DNA of 12,513 nt from Bacillota bacterium (GTDB lineage Bacteria > Bacillota > Clostridia > Oscillospirales > Ruminococcaceae): positions 1 to 12,513 of the forward strand of contig JAEWLW010000082.1 in NCBI GenBank assembly GCA_023457355.1, given 5' to 3'. The position numbers and the translations under genes are program-made. The notes below the pieces were generated by a model, which was not told the DNA's origin, did no database searches, and worked only from the letters and a program-made list of their open reading frames with translations. Positions 11,907 through 12,513 of the stretch are shown here, in pieces (the stretch's first letter is position 1; every line of letters begins with the position of its first letter).

Positions 11907-12513
11907 GTGGATGAATTTTATAACAAGCACTACATAACCATTGGTGGCAGCAACCGCATTACTGATGGGTTTTCAGACGCGTTCCAACAGCCGAATGAGA
12001 GTGACGTCTGCATCAACGAGCAGGCTGGGTATCAGTTTAGGCTATTCCCGGGTGGAGAAGAAAACCCGCCGCTGACAGATATGCTGACCGGCTGCCACCT
12101 GTACCGCTATGAAAATGGGCATGTGCGCAAGGCGACGGACGCGGAGCTTGCCACCGAGCTGGCGGAAATAGAAGCCGGGAACATTGGTGCCCTTAAAGCT
12201 GCCAAGATCGCGGCCAGCAAAACGCAGTTGGCCGACTATCTCGCGGCGAATCCGCTTACATATACGGACGGCAAACAGTACAGCGTCACCGCCGAGAAGC
12301 AAAGCCTGCTAACCTCGGCGCTGGCCCGGCATCAGATTGCAACTGCTGCCGGGGTGCAGACCGCGCTAAAGTGGAACGCCACCGGTGAGGAATGCACCGA
12401 ATGGGCTTATGCCGATCTGGCGGCGCTGGCGCTGGCCATCGCGGCTTATGTGGAGCCGCTTGTGGCACAGCAGCAGGCCGTTGAAGTGGCGATCAACGCC
12501 TGCACCACCATCG
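11907..12513 (+). CDS. Phage tail-associated protein with DUF4376-like C-terminal region (partial, runs off window)
   Basis: The frame from GTG 11907 is open to the window edge, giving 202 residues with no stop (MDEFYNKHYITIGGSNRITD onward). Residues 1-70 are a small domain of unknown type. Residues about 75-110 are helical and charged (ATDAELATELAEIEAG). From about residue 110 the sequence KTQLADYLAANPLTYTDGKQ, YSVTAEKQSLLTSAL and WNATGEECTEWAYADLAALA resembles DUF4376, a domain seen at the ends of phage fibre-gene neighbours, where a stretch of sequence (VEVAINACTTI) leads into a final helix. It directly follows the fibre gene, so a fibre accessory or fibre-assembly role is plausible but unproven. 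Its first 100 bases are of intermediate GC, then GC is high as in the head genes. Confidence 0.72.
   Translation, partial: MDEFYNKHYITIGGSNRITDGFSDAFQQPNESDVCINEQAGYQFRLFPGGEENPPLTDMLTGCHLYRYENGHVRKATDAELATELAEIEAGNIGALKAAKIAASKTQLADYLAANPLTYTDGKQYSVTAEKQSLLTSALARHQIATAAGVQTALKWNATGEECTEWAYADLAALALAIAAYVEPLVAQQQAVEVAINACTTI

Noticed and set aside
1..12513. Search for CRISPR arrays, tRNA genes, insertion sequences, attachment sites, rho-independent terminators and promoters.
   Set aside because: No direct-repeat array, cloverleaf, transposase, inverted-repeat ends, strong GC hairpin followed by T-run, or spaced -35/-10 pair in an intergenic gap was seen. The genes are nearly contiguous.

Overview
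The window is a densely packed, entirely plus-strand stretch of a tailed-phage or prophage genome. It runs from the last codons of the large terminase subunit, through a complete HK97-type head module and a siphovirus-type tail module, into the tail-fibre region. The overall look is that of a temperate phage of a high-GC Firmicute, probably a gut Clostridia/Oscillospiraceae-type host. The reasons are strong AGGAGG-type ribosome binding sites, frequent TTG and GTG starts, GC near 60-67% in sampled head and tail stretches, and protein families typical of clostridial prophages. The host assignment is an inference. No integrase, lysis, replication, tRNA or host gene is present, so whether this is an integrated prophage or a free phage cannot be seen here.

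Layout. Head: terminase large subunit C-terminus (2-97), portal (102-1244), prohead protease (1241-1828), major capsid protein (1830-2951). Neck: gp6-like connector (2951-3229), head-closure adaptor (3216-3515), HK97 gp10-like protein (3515-4000), tail terminator-like protein (3984-4352). Tail tube and assembly: major tail protein (4349-4945), tail assembly chaperone G (4942-5316) with a -1 frameshift extension T (to 5531), tape measure (5536-7188). Tail tip: Dit-like N-terminal protein (7188-7730), small tail-fibre family protein (7733-8128), a protein ending in a Dit-type C-terminal domain (8141-8668), Tal-like minor structural protein with a histidine-rich HxH segment (8670-10436), tail fibre with an AT-rich distal half (10437-11894), and a DUF4376-like protein that runs off the window (11907 onward).

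Genes overlap by 1-17 bases or are separated by fewer than 15 bases. I see no promoter or terminator inside the window, and no stretch over 300 bases lacks a gene. It is therefore most simply read as one late transcript with translational coupling. The proteins form one machine: terminase and portal package DNA into a protease-matured HK97-fold capsid. The neck proteins join the head to a tail tube whose length is set by the tape measure, with G and GT as chaperones. The Dit, Tal and fibre proteins make the host-binding tip.

No obviously new defence or mobile system is present. The points most worth a second look are: an exact in-frame T_TTT_TTT slippery heptamer that predicts a G-T fusion; an apparent Dit protein split in two around a small fibre-family gene; a row of six HxH motifs in the Tal-like protein resembling the iron-binding tip of T4 fibres; and a sharp drop in GC in the distal half of the tail fibre that suggests exchange of the receptor-binding part.
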